Source: Rebecca billardiae RCC1528 (Eukaryota > Haptophyta). Taken from it: a DNA stretch of 64,000 bases. The position numbers and the translations under genes were made by a program. The notes under the pieces are model-generated. The model was given only the letters and a program-made list of their open reading frames with translations, was not told the DNA's origin and did not search any database. Shown in pieces: positions 39,638 to 50,762 of this stretch (position 1 is its first letter; every line of letters begins with the position of its first letter). The DNA is taken from positions 62,001 through 126,000 of the forward strand of contig OZ251251.1 in the NCBI GenBank assembly GCA_965240325.2, read 5' to 3'.

Positions 39638-42600
39638 GGCGGCGGCGTCGGCGCCTGCGGCGGCGGCGGTCGGCGGGTCGGGGGCGGCGTCCGCGGCGGC
39701 GGGCGGCGGCTCGGCGCCGTCGTCCCACAGCTGCTGCGAGTCCTGCACCTCCGCCGGCGGCATGCCGCCGCCACCGCCGCCGCCAACCGCCGCGACGGCC
39801 GCGTCGGCTGCCGTGTCCGCCGCCACGCCCTCGGCCACGTCGTCCGCGGCGGGCGCGTGCGCTCCGGCGGTCTGGGCGGCGTCGGCCTCCGCGTGCGCGG
39901 GCTCGCCCAGAAAGTCCGCCGCCAGCAGGTCCTCCTCCTCCTCCTCCTCCTCCTCGCCCTCCTCCTCCTCCTCCTCCTCCAAGTCCGGGAGCAGGCTGCA
40001 GAGTCCGGCCGGGCGCACTCGCCCCTCCGCCTCGTCCGCGGGCACCACCCCGCGCTCCACTGCGTCCCGGAGCTTCGCCGCGGCGGCGGCGCGGCCGAGG
40101 GAGGCGCGCAGCGCGGAGCGCACGCCGAGGAGCACGCCTGCGCAAGCGCGGAGGGCGCGCGCGCGCGAGGGCGACGCCGAGCGCGCGGATCAGCGCGCGG
40201 CGCACGGCTCCTGCGCGCCGCGGGCGCGCCGTGCGCGGCGCAGCGGCGCGGCGCGGCGCGGCGCGGCGCGGCGGCGGCGGCGGCGCGCTCACCTGAAGAT
40301 GTGGGGGCGGCGGCGGCCGCGGCCTGCTGCGCGCTCGTGCGGCCGGTGCGCAGCGCGGCGGTGCGCGCGGCGGGCACGAGCACGAGCTCGTCCTCCTCCT
40401 CCTCCCCTTCCTCCTCCTCCGCCTCCGCGCCCTCGCCCTCGAGCGCCGCGTCGAGCGCGGCGGCGAGCGCGTCGTCGTCGTCCTCGTCGTCGGCCTCGGC
40501 CGCCACGGCCGCCGCCTCCGCGCTCGGCGCCGCCGCGGCCGCCGCGTCGGCGTCGCCCGGCGCGCCCAGCGTCGGCGGCGCGGCGGCGCTCGGCGGCGGC
40601 GGCGCGGCGCCGAGCGCGGCGTCGGCCGCGGCCTCGGCGCGCGCGGCGCGCTCGGCGCGCGCCTCCGCCTCCGCCGTCGCGATGGCGGCGCAGAGCTGCG
40701 AGCAGAACAGGCGGCCGCCCGCGCGGCGCGCGCGGTCGTCCGGGCCGATGTGCTTCACGCAGTGCGCGCACGTCGGCAGCGCGGCGGCGGCGGGCAGCGC
40801 GGCGCCGCCCGCGGCCGCGCCGCCGGGCGGCGGCGCGGCCGCCGCCCCCGGCGGCGCCGCCGCCGCGGCCGCCGCGCCGTCGTGCGCGGGCGGCGGCGGC
40901 TGCGCGGGCGGCGCGGCGGCGGGCTCCGCGCCGCCCGTCTCCGCGCCCCCGTCCTTCTCGCGCGCGCCCGCGCCCTTCACCTTCGCGCGGATCTTCCCGA
41001 CCAGAAGCTTGAGCGACGTCACCTCCGCCGAGGGCGCGGGCAGCAGCAGCGCACCGCTGGCCCCGTGCTCGCGGATCAACGCCTGTGCGGCCGAGTGCAC
41101 GGCGGCCATGTCGTCGCCGTGCGCCGCGGCGCGCGCCGAGCGGCGGCGCGGCGCGCGCTCGGCGCCGCCGCCCTCCGAGTCCGACCCCGCGAACGACTCG
41201 TCGTTCTCCGAGTCGAACAGGTCGCCCAGTCCGGCCGCGCCGCCGAGTCCGGCCGCGCCGCGCCGCGCGCCGGCCGCGTCCGCGCCCGCGCCCGAACACT
41301 CGTCATCAGAGTCGGCGTCTGAGGAGCCGCCCTCGCCCTCGCCCTCCGAGTCGGAGCCCGAGCGCGCGCCGCGGTTCTCGCGGCTGCGTGGCGCGCGCGC
41401 GGGTTGGAGCGGGGAGACGCGCGGCACGGCCGCACGCCGCGGCGGGCGGGCGCGCGAGCGAGCGGGCGTGTCAGCGCGGCGTGCGGTCACGCGGCGGCGC
41501 GCGGGCGCGCGGACGCGCGGCGGCGCGCACCGCCAGAAGGTCTCCTGCCGCGCCTTCTTCTTCTTCTCCTTGTCGAGCAGCGCGATCCACGCCTCCTCCT
41601 CGTCCTCGTCGCCGCCGCCGCCCGCCTGCGCCGCGCGCGCCGCGCGCTTCGCCTCGCGGCGCGCGGCCTTGGCGGCGGCGCGTGCGCGCTCGGCGTCGGC
41701 GGCGGCCGCGGCGCCGTCGGCGGCGCCGTCCGCGCCATCGGCCGCGCGGCGCGCGCGCGCGGAGGCGGCGGCGGCGGCCATGGCGTCGTCGTCGTCCTCG
41801 CCGTCAGCCGCCACCATCGCCGCCGCCTCCGCCTCCTCCTCCTCGCCACCCGTCGCGCCGCCGCCGTCGTCGGCGGCGGGCGCGGCGCCGCCGGCCGCGC
41901 CCTCGGCGCGCGCTGCCGTGGACGCCGCCCTCGCCGCCGCCTTTGCGGCGCGCGCCGCGGCCTGCTCCTCCGCCGTCGGCCCAAAGTAGTACTCCCACGC
42001 GAGCGCGCGCTCGAGCAGCCGCGCCAGCTTCGCGCGCACCTCCGCCGTCACGCCCGGCGGCAGCAGGCCCCTCGCGCCCGCCGCCTTGGCGGTCGGGCCG
42101 GAGGCGGCGCCGCCGCCGCTGCCGCCCTTGCCGCCGCCGCCGCCGTGCGCCGCGCCCGCGCCGCGCGCGCGCTCGTCGCGCGCGACGGCGCGCGCGGACT
42201 GCTTGATCAGCTGCACGTTGTGCACGCCGCGCGCGTCCCGCACGGGCAGCCGCCAGCTCGACTTGGACGCTGCGCCGCCGCGCCGCGCGGCGCGGGGGCG
42301 GGCGCGGGGCGTTGTCAGCGCGCGGCGCGCGGCGCGGGCGGCGCGCGGCGGCGCGCGGCGGCGCGCGGCGGCGCGCGGCGCGCACAGAGGCTGCCGCGGA
42401 AGAGGAAGGCGCTCGAGGGCAGCGCCGACTTGTCGATGAGCCCCGCGCGCGCGTGGCCCGGCGGGTAGCTCGAGAACGCCTCGCGCCCGCCCACCTCGGA
42501 TTCGTCAATATTGGGCGGCGGCGCGCGCGGCTTGGGCACGCGCTTGCCCTGGGGCCGCGCCGCCGCGTCGGTGTCGGAGCCGGAGCCCTCGTCCTCCGAG

Positions 42601-43814
42601 CCGGAGCCGCCGGCGCGCGCGCGCCGGCCGCGCGCGCCGCCGCGCGCGCGGGCCTTGCCGCCCGCACCGCCGCCGCCGCGCCGACCCGCCGCCGCGCCGC
42701 GCGCGCGCCGGCGCACGAGCCCGCGCTCAGAGTCGGAGGAGGAGCCCCCGGACTCGGCGTCGTCGCCGGACTCGTCGGCGCTGCTCGGCGCGGCGGCAGC
42801 AGCGCCGCCGCCGTCGTCCGAGCCGCTCTCGTCCTCCGCCACCGCCGCCTTCGCGCGCTTCGCGCGCGCCGCGGGCGGGGGCTCGGCCGGGGCGGCGTAC
42901 TGCGCCGCTCGATCCCACCGGCTCGCGCCGAGCGCGGCGTGCACGCGCGAGCGCGGCGCGGCGCCGGCGCCGACGGCCACGGGGTCGGGCCCGCCAGCCG
43001 CATCGGCGCCGTCGGCAGCGCCGTCGCCCTCGCGCGCCATGCCGCCGCCCTTCTCGCCGGCGCCGTCCTCCTCCTCGCCCTTGTCGTCGTCGTCGTCGTC
43101 GTCGTCGTCGCGCAGTGAGGCGACGGCTGCGAGCGCGCGCGCCTTGCGCGACGCACCGGGGCGGGAGAGGCGCGACGGGCGCGGCGAGGCGGCAGCGGGC
43201 TTGGCGCGCGCGGCGCGCTCCTTCTTGCCGCCCTTCTTCCGCCCGGCCTCGCCGCCCTTCGACTTGCGCCGCTTCGCCTTCGCCGCGCGCGGCGCCGCAG
43301 CTCCATCGGCCTCCGCCTCCGCCTCCGCCTCGTCGTCGGCAGCGCCGGCGGCCGCGTCGTCGGCGGCGTCGGCGTTGGCGGGCGCGGCGCGGCCGAGACG
43401 GCCACGGCGACGCGGCGCGATCACCAGCTCCTCCTCCTCGTCGCTGTCCACCTCGTCCACCGCCGCGCGAGCTGCGGCCGCGTCGGCGTCCGCGCGCGCT
43501 GCCGGCGGCGCGCTCGGCGGCGGCTGCGGCGGCGTGCCGGCCGGCGCTTTCGGCGCGGCGGCGAGCGCCACTTGCTTGTCCACGAGCGCGTCGAGGTCGA
43601 GGTCGTCATCCTCGTCCGACGCGTCGCTCTCGTCCTCGATCACCGCGGGCGCGCGCGCCGCGGGCGCGCCGCCGCCCGCCTCGGCCGCGGCCGCGGCCGC
43701 GCCGCCATCGCCCTCGGCCGCGGCGGCCGCGGCGGCCGCGGCGTCGAGTGCCGGGGGCAGCGGCGCCGCCTCCAGGAACGCGTCGAGGGCCACGTCCTCC
43801 TCCGAGTCCGACAT
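37268..43814 (-). CDS. Acidic low-complexity nuclear-type protein, 7 exons, 1884 residues
   Basis: Exons (minus strand) are 43814-42386, 42269-41531, 41383-40293, 40137-38585, 38454-38213, 38069-37722 and 37520-37268. All introns are GT-AG, 116-201 bp, and every junction is in phase. Translation starts MSDSEEDVALDAFLEAAP. The protein is full of Ser/Asp/Glu clusters (SDSEEDVALD, SDEDDDLDLD), Lys/Arg patches and poly-Ala, poly-Glu and Gln-Pro runs. Exon 3 holds CAHC...GRLFCSQLC, a possible MYM/TRASH-like treble-clef zinc site. Near the C-terminus are SLSRQGSL, GFLSRLQ, KSYVFTSSS and SLLDKVLKG. Size and style recall Claspin/Mrc1-like or chromatin-associated proteins, but no diagnostic domain was seen and the function is unknown. 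Confidence 0.75.
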
Positions 43815-45283
43815 GCCCGCACACGCGCGCGCGACGAGAGCACCGCCGCCGCTCGTCGGTCGATGTGGCCAACGACCGCGCAAAGCTTTGACTGCGCCGA
43901 CCGAGGTCGTGCCGTTGGCACTTGGCCGCCCCTCGATTACATACAGTTTGTGCGTCGAGTCCGGGCCAGCCCGGGTATTCCGGGCTTCTCGCGTGGAAAA
44001 GGCATCAGCGGATCAGCCGCTTCGACGTGGTGGACGCGCGTGTGGGAGTAACCTCGCTTGCCCTGGGGGCCAGCTCCGGCAGCGCAGACTCCAGTGCTGC
44101 GCGCGCGTCCGCGGCGGCGCGTCCGTCTCGGCGTCGCCTTCGGGGCGCTGCGCAGCGGGCGGGGGCCGGCACTGCGCCCCAGCGGGCCCCAGGTGGTAGA
44201 CACCGTTGCGTCGCGCCCGACGCGATCGGTCTGGGCCGGGTAGGGCTGCCCATCACGCGGCCGCGGGACTCCACCGCAGACGCAGGCCGTTTCAGTCACT
44301 CATCATGACACTGGCACTCCGGGCCGATCGGCCCGGTGACCATAATGCTGATTGCTGACGAGCGACTTGTCACAGCCGCAATGCCGCTCTCACGCCGATA
44401 CGCGCGCGTCATCGTCCTGCCCCGATCATCTGATGCGACACTAGGCAGCACGACTGATGATGAGCAGTCCGCCTGACGTCGGCGCCGGCGGCCGCGCCTG
44501 CAGCAGGGCCAGCCGGGTCCGCCGGCGGTGCCGCAATGTCAGGCCGAACAGACTGTTACCAGAACTCTCTCCGCGCTGTCTGCCGTCCGATTCAGTCGCG
44601 GCCGGCGTCCGGGCGCGGAACGACAGTGGCGCGGTGCCGAGTAATAAACTGACGACGGAGTCAATCCCCGAGGCGGCCGGAGGCATGCAGGAGGACTACT
44701 GCGCGCTAGCTGGCTGGGTCTGGCCGTGGCGCAGGGCGGCAGATCCGGCATCGATCGGCGGCCACGGCCCGGACGGAACGTCAGCCGCCGACGAAGTCCC
44801 GGCCGGCGCCGCCCGGCCGCGCCACGCGGACCGCTGTGCACGCATGACTACTACTGCGCCGGCCGGTGCTGCCACTTCGTCCTCATTCCTGCGATCGAAC
44901 CATCACGCCGCCGCGGACGTGACGACATATGATCATATATAAGAACTCGTCGGACGCGTATTAGCATCGTCGGCTGACCATTTGACACCAACCATCGGCG
45001 GGAAGTTGCGGCCTGGCGGTCTGCGCTCAGCGCTCGGCCCGGACTCCGCGTGAGTGCCAATAAAGATTGTCGTCGAATCACGGACGCGATGAAATAAGAG
45101 CGCCTGGCCCGCCCGCATTGACACCGCCAGCCGGCAGGCTGCGGCGGGCGCCCGCTGCCCGGGCCGAGGGCGCCACGCGCGCCGGAGCCTCAAGAGGCCT
45201 CGCCGCCGCATCCGCGCTGTTGCTGCACGGCGCCGCGGCCCGCACGCCGCGAGGGTCTGGCGGGTGGACGGGTGCAGCCGCCG
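43815..45283. other. Intergenic region, no gene recognised
   Basis: The region lies upstream of the 1884-residue gene and downstream of the coiled-coil gene. GC content falls locally. A TATATAAG TATA-like sequence occurs near 44935 on the plus strand, but no convincing gene follows it. The longest ORFs (about 44457-44942 plus strand) have Ala/Arg/Ser composition and no recognisable similarity. An RNA gene cannot be excluded. Confidence 0.45.
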
Positions 45284-46718
45284 TTAGCGCCGCCCGCCAC
45301 CGCTCGCGGCGGTGTCGCCGCGTCGGCTGGCGGTGTCGCTGCCGCCGAAGCCGAAGCCGCCCTGGTCGCTGTCGGGCGAGCCCGGCGGGCGCGGCTTCCG
45401 CCGGTACCGCCCCATGGACGCGTCCGCGCCCTGCGCGCGCCGCTGCGCGAGCGCCGCGTCGTACTGCGCCTTGGCGGCCGCGGTCTGCGCCAGCGCCGCT
45501 TCCTCGTGGGCGGCGGCGGCGCGGCGCTTCTCCGCCTCGCCCTGCCAGAGGGCAAGCAGGCGCTGCCGCTGCGACTGCATGCTCCGCTCCATCGAGAGCT
45601 CGAGCCCCTCGCGCACCCGGCTGCGCTGCGCGTCCGCGCGCGCCCGGTGCGCCCGCGCCGCCTCGGCGCGCGCCGCCTCCTTCGCCTCGACCGCATACTG
45701 CCCAAACGCGCGCACCTGCGCCGCGCCCTCGGCGTGCCGGCCCTCGAGCGCGCGCCTGCGGAGGCGGGGGGCGAGGGCGGAGCGGTGAGGTCAGCCCGAC
45801 GCCACGGGTGCGCCACGGCGCCCGGTGCGCACGGAAGGAGAGGCGTGTGCGCTCAGGGCTGCCGGAGCGCCGCAGACCGGCCGCCGCGCGCCGACGACGG
45901 CCGCGCGCGCGCTTGGGGGCCCGGGGGGGCGGGGGGGGGCGCGGGGCGGCCTGGGGGGGCGGCCTGGGGGCCCCGGGGGCCTGCGGGGGCGCGGGGCTGC
46001 GCTCCTCACCCCCCTAACCCTAACCCAACCACCCTAACCCTACCCTAACCGCCGGGTGCGCTCCTCACCTCGGGTCTCGGACGGTGGAGCGCCACGCGGC
46101 GATCTGCGCGCGGCGGTGGGCCACCGCCATGTGGTGCGCCTGCCGCGACTGCTGGATGTAGTCGCGGTCCGCCTCGATGCGTTGCCGATGCGCCGGCACG
46201 CCCGCCACCCTGCGACGCGACGCGCGGCGCCGCCGCCCCGGCGCAGCGCACACGCTCAGGTATGAGCGCGCGGGCGCGCGGCGGGCGGGTGGCGTAGCGG
46301 CGGCGCGGGGCGGCGGCGCGCTTCGCGGCGGCGCGCACCTCTCCTGCGCCGCGCGCTCCACCGCGCTGCGCACCGCGCCCTGCCTCGCCTGCCGCACGGG
46401 CGCGAGCCGGCGCTGCCGCTCGACCGTCTGCTCGGCCCACGAGCTGCGGAGGTCGTGGTAGCGCTCGTGCAGCTGGTCGAGCTCGGAGCGGTGCGCGTGG
46501 AGGTACTCGTCCCGCGCGAGCAGGTTCGCCTCCTTCTGCAGGTCGCGCGTCGTCACGATTTCGTCACGGCGCATCTGGTTGAGAAGCCGCTCGCGCTCCT
46601 TCATGTTGGCGACCGCGGCGTTGATTGACGAGCGGGTCTCGTGGTAGAGGGCGGTGACGTCGGAGGAGACGACGGATTCACCGCGGCGCTCGGCCATCGC
46701 CATCGCGCCGCTCGCCAT
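45284..46718 (-). CDS. Coiled-coil protein, 3 exons, 330 residues
   Basis: Exons are 46718-46339, 46209-46069 and 45755-45284, with GT-AG introns of 129 and 313 bp; the joined length is exactly 331 codons. The protein opens MASGAMAMAERRGESVV and is helical almost throughout (NMKERERLLNQMRRDEIV, DQLHERYHDLRSSWAEQ, IEADRDYIQQSRQAHH, LELSMERSMQSQRQRLL). It ends in a Gly/Ser/Asp-rich tail. Charged heptad-like stretches suggest a long coiled coil, as in many axonemal or cytoskeletal proteins. That is only a compositional hint and no family was identified. It is transcribed divergently from petC. Confidence 0.7.
46010..46051. repeat. Interstitial telomere-like repeat in an intron
   Basis: CCCTAACCCTAACCCAACC and CCCTAACCCTACCCTAACC are degenerate CCCTAA repeats (TTAGGG on the minus strand). 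They lie inside the 313-bp second intron of the coiled-coil gene. A G-run tract of the opposite sense (about 45915-46000, runs of 5-9 G on the plus strand) adjoins it, so G-quadruplex potential exists on both strands of the same intron. Confidence 0.8.
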
Positions 46719-47463
46719 CCTCGCCGCCGCGCGCAGCGCGCGCCCCGCGGCCTCCGCTGGCAGTGCTGGCGCCCGCCACCGATGCGCGATGGCGTAACGA
46801 GCTGTTTCCGCTCGGCTGCGATTTGCGCGAACTCCGGGAAATCGCCTTTTTCGCGAGGCCTTTCGTGGCCCGGCCCTCTTTTAATTCGGCGCCAGTTGAC
46901 GAAGCGGGCTGGGAATCGTCGCCGAGCGGCCCAATCCGGGAGCGCTCCGGAGCCGGTTCGCGCCGCGAGGGGCTTCGGCACAAAAGGCGCCGCAGATTCC
47001 CGCCGGACAGATCTCCCAAGGCGCGCCTCGCGGATATTGGCGGGATATGACGGAATGTGCCGCAGATGCCTCCGCGGCTCCCCTCTGCGGCAGCCAGGAC
47101 CGACACGCAGCAGCGCTAATTTGCGTCGTCGGCCCTCAAGCGCTTGAGGTGAGTGCGCGCTGTGGCGCCACGCGCCCTCGTCCCCGCCGCGCGGCGCGCG
47201 CGGGCGGGCGCGGGCGGCGGGCGCGGCGCGCGGCTTGGCGTGGGTTGGACGCACGTGCCGCCGCGCGTGCGCTCCGGCCGCCTGCCGCCCGCTCGTCGCC
47301 GCGCCGCCGCGCCGCCGCGCGCGGCGCTACGGCGCGCCGCCGGCGGCGGCGCCGCGCGATCGCTCGCCGGGAATCTTGCGCGCGCGGCGGCTGACGCGGC
47401 GTGTCCCCGCGCCCCGCGGCGTGCGCGTGCGCCGCACCGTCCCGGCAGACCGCTCCGCTCGCC
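46719..47463. promoter_or_regulatory. Divergent promoter region between the coiled-coil gene and petC
   Basis: This 745-bp stretch separates two head-to-head genes, so it should hold both promoters and 5' UTRs. No TATA box is evident. The section 46790-47130 has lower GC than its surroundings, while 47160-47460 is extremely GC-rich. No ORF is convincing. Confidence 0.5.
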
Positions 47464-48577
47464 ATGTTCCGCTCGCTCGTCGCACTCAGCGCCCTCGCCG
47501 CCGTGAGCGGTTACAGCGTCGCGTCGGGGCCGCGCGCTCCGGTCGCGCGCCGCTCGGCGCTGGCGGCGAAGCCGGCGGGTGTGGCGATGGCGGCGGCGGA
47601 CGACTTCGTGCCGGACATGGAGCGCCGCGTGATCATGAACGCGCTCCTCGTCGGCGCCACCGCCGTCCCCGGCCTCTGGCTCGCCGGCGGGTACGCCTAC
47701 TTTTTCCTGCCGCCGGGCGGCGCGGGCTCGGGCGGTGGCCAGGTGGCGCGCGACGCGCTCGGCGACGAGGTGACGGTTGAGAAGTGGCTGGCGACGCACG
47801 CGGCGGGCGAGCGCAAGCTCGTCGAGGGCCTGAAGGGCGACGCCACCTACCTCATCGTCACGCCGGAGAAGAAGATTGAGGTGCGGCCCGCGCGACACAC
47901 GCGACACACGCGCGACACGCGCGCCGGGCGCTTTGGCCGCGCGGGCGGCCGCGCGGGCGGCCGGCTGCCCTCGGCTGCCCTCTGGCCTCTGCTGGGCTGG
48001 TGCCTGCGCTGCCTGCCGGCGTGCCGCGGCGGCTCCGTGGGCTCGGCTATCAGGCCGGTGGGACCGATTGGCCGGCTGCGGGGGCTGTCCGGGCGGGCGC
48101 CCGCCCTGGGACTGCTCCGCCTCTCGGGCGGCAGCGCCGCATGGACGGCAGGCAGCGCAGCGCAGCGCAGCGCGCAGGCAGCACCCACCCCTGTGACTGT
48201 GACTGTCTGGGGGCGCGTCTGGCCTGCATCGCGCGCGCCTGGCCTGCCCGGTGGTGGTGGCAGCCCGCCCACGCCCGCGCACCCGCTCACCGCCCCCTTC
48301 CCGCGCGTCCCCTCCGCCGCGCCCTCCCGCCGCGCAGAGCTACGCCCTCAACGCCGTCTGCACGCACCTCGGCTGCGTCGTCCCCTGGAACTCCAACGCG
48401 CAGAAGTTCATCTGCCCGTGCCACGGCTCGCAGTACGACTCGACGGGGAAGGTGGTGCGCGGGCCGGCGCCGCTGTCGCTGGCGCTGGCGCACGTGAACC
48501 AGGACTCGGGCAAGGTGGTGCTCTCGACGTGGACGGAGGAGGACTTCCGCACCGGCCTGCAGCCGTGGTGGAAGTAA
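47464..48577 (+). CDS. petC: Cytochrome b6f complex Rieske iron-sulfur protein, 2 exons, 218 residues
   Basis: Exon 1 is 47464-47880 and exon 2 is 48338-48577; the 457-bp GT-AG intron is phase 0 and joins KKIE to [13 protein letters not shown]. The 2Fe-2S ligands are in the boxes CTHLGC and CPCHGS, with [11 protein letters not shown] between them, as in chloroplast-type Rieske proteins. A membrane helix is near residues 60-80 ([20 protein letters not shown]). The first 45 residues or so look bipartite: a hydrophobic signal-like [17 protein letters not shown], then a basic Ala/Ser/Arg-rich stretch, as needed for import into a complex plastid. The protein carries electrons from plastoquinol to cytochrome f. 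The C-terminal TGLQPWWK is typical of the family. Confidence 0.95.
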
Positions 48578-48910
48578 GCGCGCGGCCGGCGCCTCGGCCG
48601 CGCCGGCGGGCTGAGCCGGATCGACGCTGTGCGCAGCGAGCCGGCCGCCCGCCGCCGCGGGCACCACAACTGTCAGCCGCACCGCCTGCCACGTGGTGCA
48701 GGAGGTGCGGCACGCGCTGCGCGCCGGCCGTCGCCCCCGCGGCGGCTGGGCTCCGGCAGCGCGGGCCATGCGCATGTCGGATTATAGCTGCTATTTACGT
48801 CTTCACCATCACTGCGACTGAGCCTGTGCATACAAACCGTAATCAGAGCCACCGTTTAAAAGCGCATCGCCGAATTGAATGCAAGGGTGGGCGTGGGCAC
48901 CATCGGCAGC
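48578..48910. other. Intergenic region between petC and the plus arm
   Basis: No gene is seen. Neither the GTAC cluster nor the hairpin of the array spacers is present, so array copy 8, like copy 7, begins at a boundary with unique sequence. The last 30 bases or so before the ATG (GGGTGGGCGTGGGCACCATCG) only loosely resemble the usual GTGGGCAACA leader. Confidence 0.55.
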
Positions 48911-50320
48911 ATGGCGCCGACGACGCGCGCCCGCACTCAGGTGCGCTCGGCAGCGGCGGCCGTCCGGCTGGCCGACGTGCCACCCGAGCTGATCGCGCGC
49001 ATCATCGTTCACCTCGATGACGTGCGCGACCTCGCCGCCGCCAACGCCGCCGCGCGCCTCTTCCGAGGCGCGCCGCTCGAGCATGCGCTGCGCGAGCGCG
49101 CGCGCGCGCGCGGGCACGAGGCCGCGCTGCCGGCAGCCCTGCCCGCGGGCGTGTCCACGTGGGCGGAGGAGCTGTTTGCGCGCGAGCGCGTGTTCGAGCT
49201 CGTTCGCGCGCACACGAACGCCGTCTCTGCCAGCCAATGTTCCGCCTTTGTCACCGCGGACGGCCGCGTGCTCACGTGCGGCGCGCCGCTGCGCCATCCC
49301 GAGCTCAGCATGGGTACGGACGTGCTCGTGCCGACGCGCGTGAGCTCGCTGGGGGTGGTACGCGTGCGCGCCGTGGCAGCCGGTGGTAGGTACCTGCTCG
49401 CGCTGAGCGAGGCGGGTGCCGTGTACGCGTGTGGCCGCAACGGCTACGGCCAGCTGGGCGTGGGCGACAAGGCTGAGCGACGGGCGTTCGTTCAGGTGGC
49501 GGCGCTGGGCGCACAGCTCGTCGTCGGCATCAGCGCGGGTGATCGCCATAGCCTCGTGCTGGCGGCTGCGGGTGCGGCGTACAGCTGGGGCGACAACCGC
49601 TTAGGCCAGCTCGGCCACGGCGACACTGAGCGCCGGCTGCAGCCGACGCGCATCGAGGCGCTGGACGGCGTGCGCGTGGGCGGCATGGCTGTGGGCGGCT
49701 GGCACACGCTGCTGCTCTCGGCGTGCGGCGCCGTGTACTCGTGCGGTGACGGCTTGTACGGCCGCCTTGGCCACGGCGACTGGCAGGCGCAGCACACGCC
49801 ACTGCGCATTGAGGCGCTGGACGGCATGCGCGCCGTGCACGTGAGCGCGGGCAACGAGCACAGCCTGGTGATGGACGCAGCGGGCGGCGTGCACTCCTTC
49901 GGGTACGGTGGCCGTGGCGCGCTCGGCCACGGTGACGTGGCCAATCGCTTGGTTCCTACGCGCATCGAAGCACTGGGCGGCATGCGTGCAGTGCGCGCCA
50001 GCGCGGGCTGTCACAGCAGCGCGGTGGTGTGCGCGGACGGCAGCGTGCACGCGTTTGGGAGCAACAGAAGTGGCCATCTGGGGCTGGGGGACACAGTGGA
50101 TCGCATGCTGCCCACGCGGGTGGCGAGCCTCGCGCATGCCCGCGTGCTCGACTGCTCACTGGGTCAAGCCTACGCCCTCTGTGTCACAGCGGTTGGCTGC
50201 GTGCACGCGTGCGGCCGACATTCGGGCGCGTTTGGCCTGGGCGTGGGCATCGATGGCGGAGAGCAGCCGACGCCGCAGCACGTGGCACAGCTGCCGCCCC
50301 TGCGCTGTGGGCTGCGCTGA
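48911..50320 (+). CDS. F-box/RCC1 propeller protein, array copy 8 (innermost of the plus arm)
   Basis: A 469-residue intronless gene starting at the ATG at 48911 (MAPTTRARTQ). It has the F-box VPPELIARIIVHLDDVRDL and a shortened linker, RVFELVRAHTNAVSAS, in place of the HAHAHVASAS of other copies; blade 1 reads TADGRVLTCGAPLRHPE. Tips in blades 2-6 are RNGY, DNRL, DGLY, YGGR and SNRS. Blade 6 has GHLGLG for GQLGLG. About 45 residues around GDRHSLVLAAAG and GDNRLGQLGHGDTERR are identical to copy 13, some 11 kb away, indicating segment exchange inside the arm. Confidence 0.87.
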   Translation: MAPTTRARTQVRSAAAAVRLADVPPELIARIIVHLDDVRDLAAANAAARLFRGAPLEHALRERARARGHEAALPAALPAGVSTWAEELFARERVFELVRAHTNAVSASQCSAFVTADGRVLTCGAPLRHPELSMGTDVLVPTRVSSLGVVRVRAVAAGGRYLLALSEAGAVYACGRNGYGQLGVGDKAERRAFVQVAALGAQLVVGISAGDRHSLVLAAAGAAYSWGDNRLGQLGHGDTERRLQPTRIEALDGVRVGGMAVGGWHTLLLSACGAVYSCGDGLYGRLGHGDWQAQHTPLRIEALDGMRAVHVSAGNEHSLVMDAAGGVHSFGYGGRGALGHGDVANRLVPTRIEALGGMRAVRASAGCHSSAVVCADGSVHAFGSNRSGHLGLGDTVDRMLPTRVASLAHARVLDCSLGQAYALCVTAVGCVHACGRHSGAFGLGVGIDGGEQPTPQHVAQLPPLRCGLR

Positions 50321-50762
50321 GCGACCGGCCCGTGGCGGGCGCGGTGCCCACGCGCAGTCTTGCGAGTGCGGCGTGTGCGAGTGCTCGCCGCTGCTCTCTT
50401 CGGACATGGTCAGTGAGGCGTCGCAGCCATGCGCCAGCGACTGAGCAGGCAGCTGCCATCAGCCCGTGCCACACGGGCCGCGCATGCAGCCAGCTTGTGG
50501 CCGCACCGACGGCGGTGCTGCGGAGCAGCCGCTCGAGCTCGCGCTGCGCGTGGGCCGCGTGGCGCGCCAGGCGCCGGCGGATCTGGCGAGGGCATTTCAT
50601 AGGGAGGCGGCACTCATATCAGTCGTCATATCGTCCGGATCGATCGCGCGCGACGAGAGTAGTGAGATGGAGATATGATGCGCATCATCATATTGCCAGC
50701 ATTGATGAGCACCAGCTGCGCGCGTGGGTTCCGCGCGCACACCGCCGCCGTGCTGTCGCACC

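Noticed and set aside
37259-41989. Long plus-strand ORF (1576 codons) opposite the acidic-protein gene
   Set aside because: It is an antisense shadow of a GC-rich gene, with Arg/Ala/Ser composition. The minus strand gives consistent splice sites and phases; the plus-strand frame does not.
43815-43883. Earlier non-ATG start for the acidic protein
   Set aside because: The upstream codons are in frame but have no ATG. MSDSEEDVALDAF from 43814 is a natural start for an acidic nuclear protein.
44830-44960. Possible tRNA gene suggested by GGTTCGAT on the minus strand
   Set aside because: No A box at the expected distance and no acceptor stem could be built.
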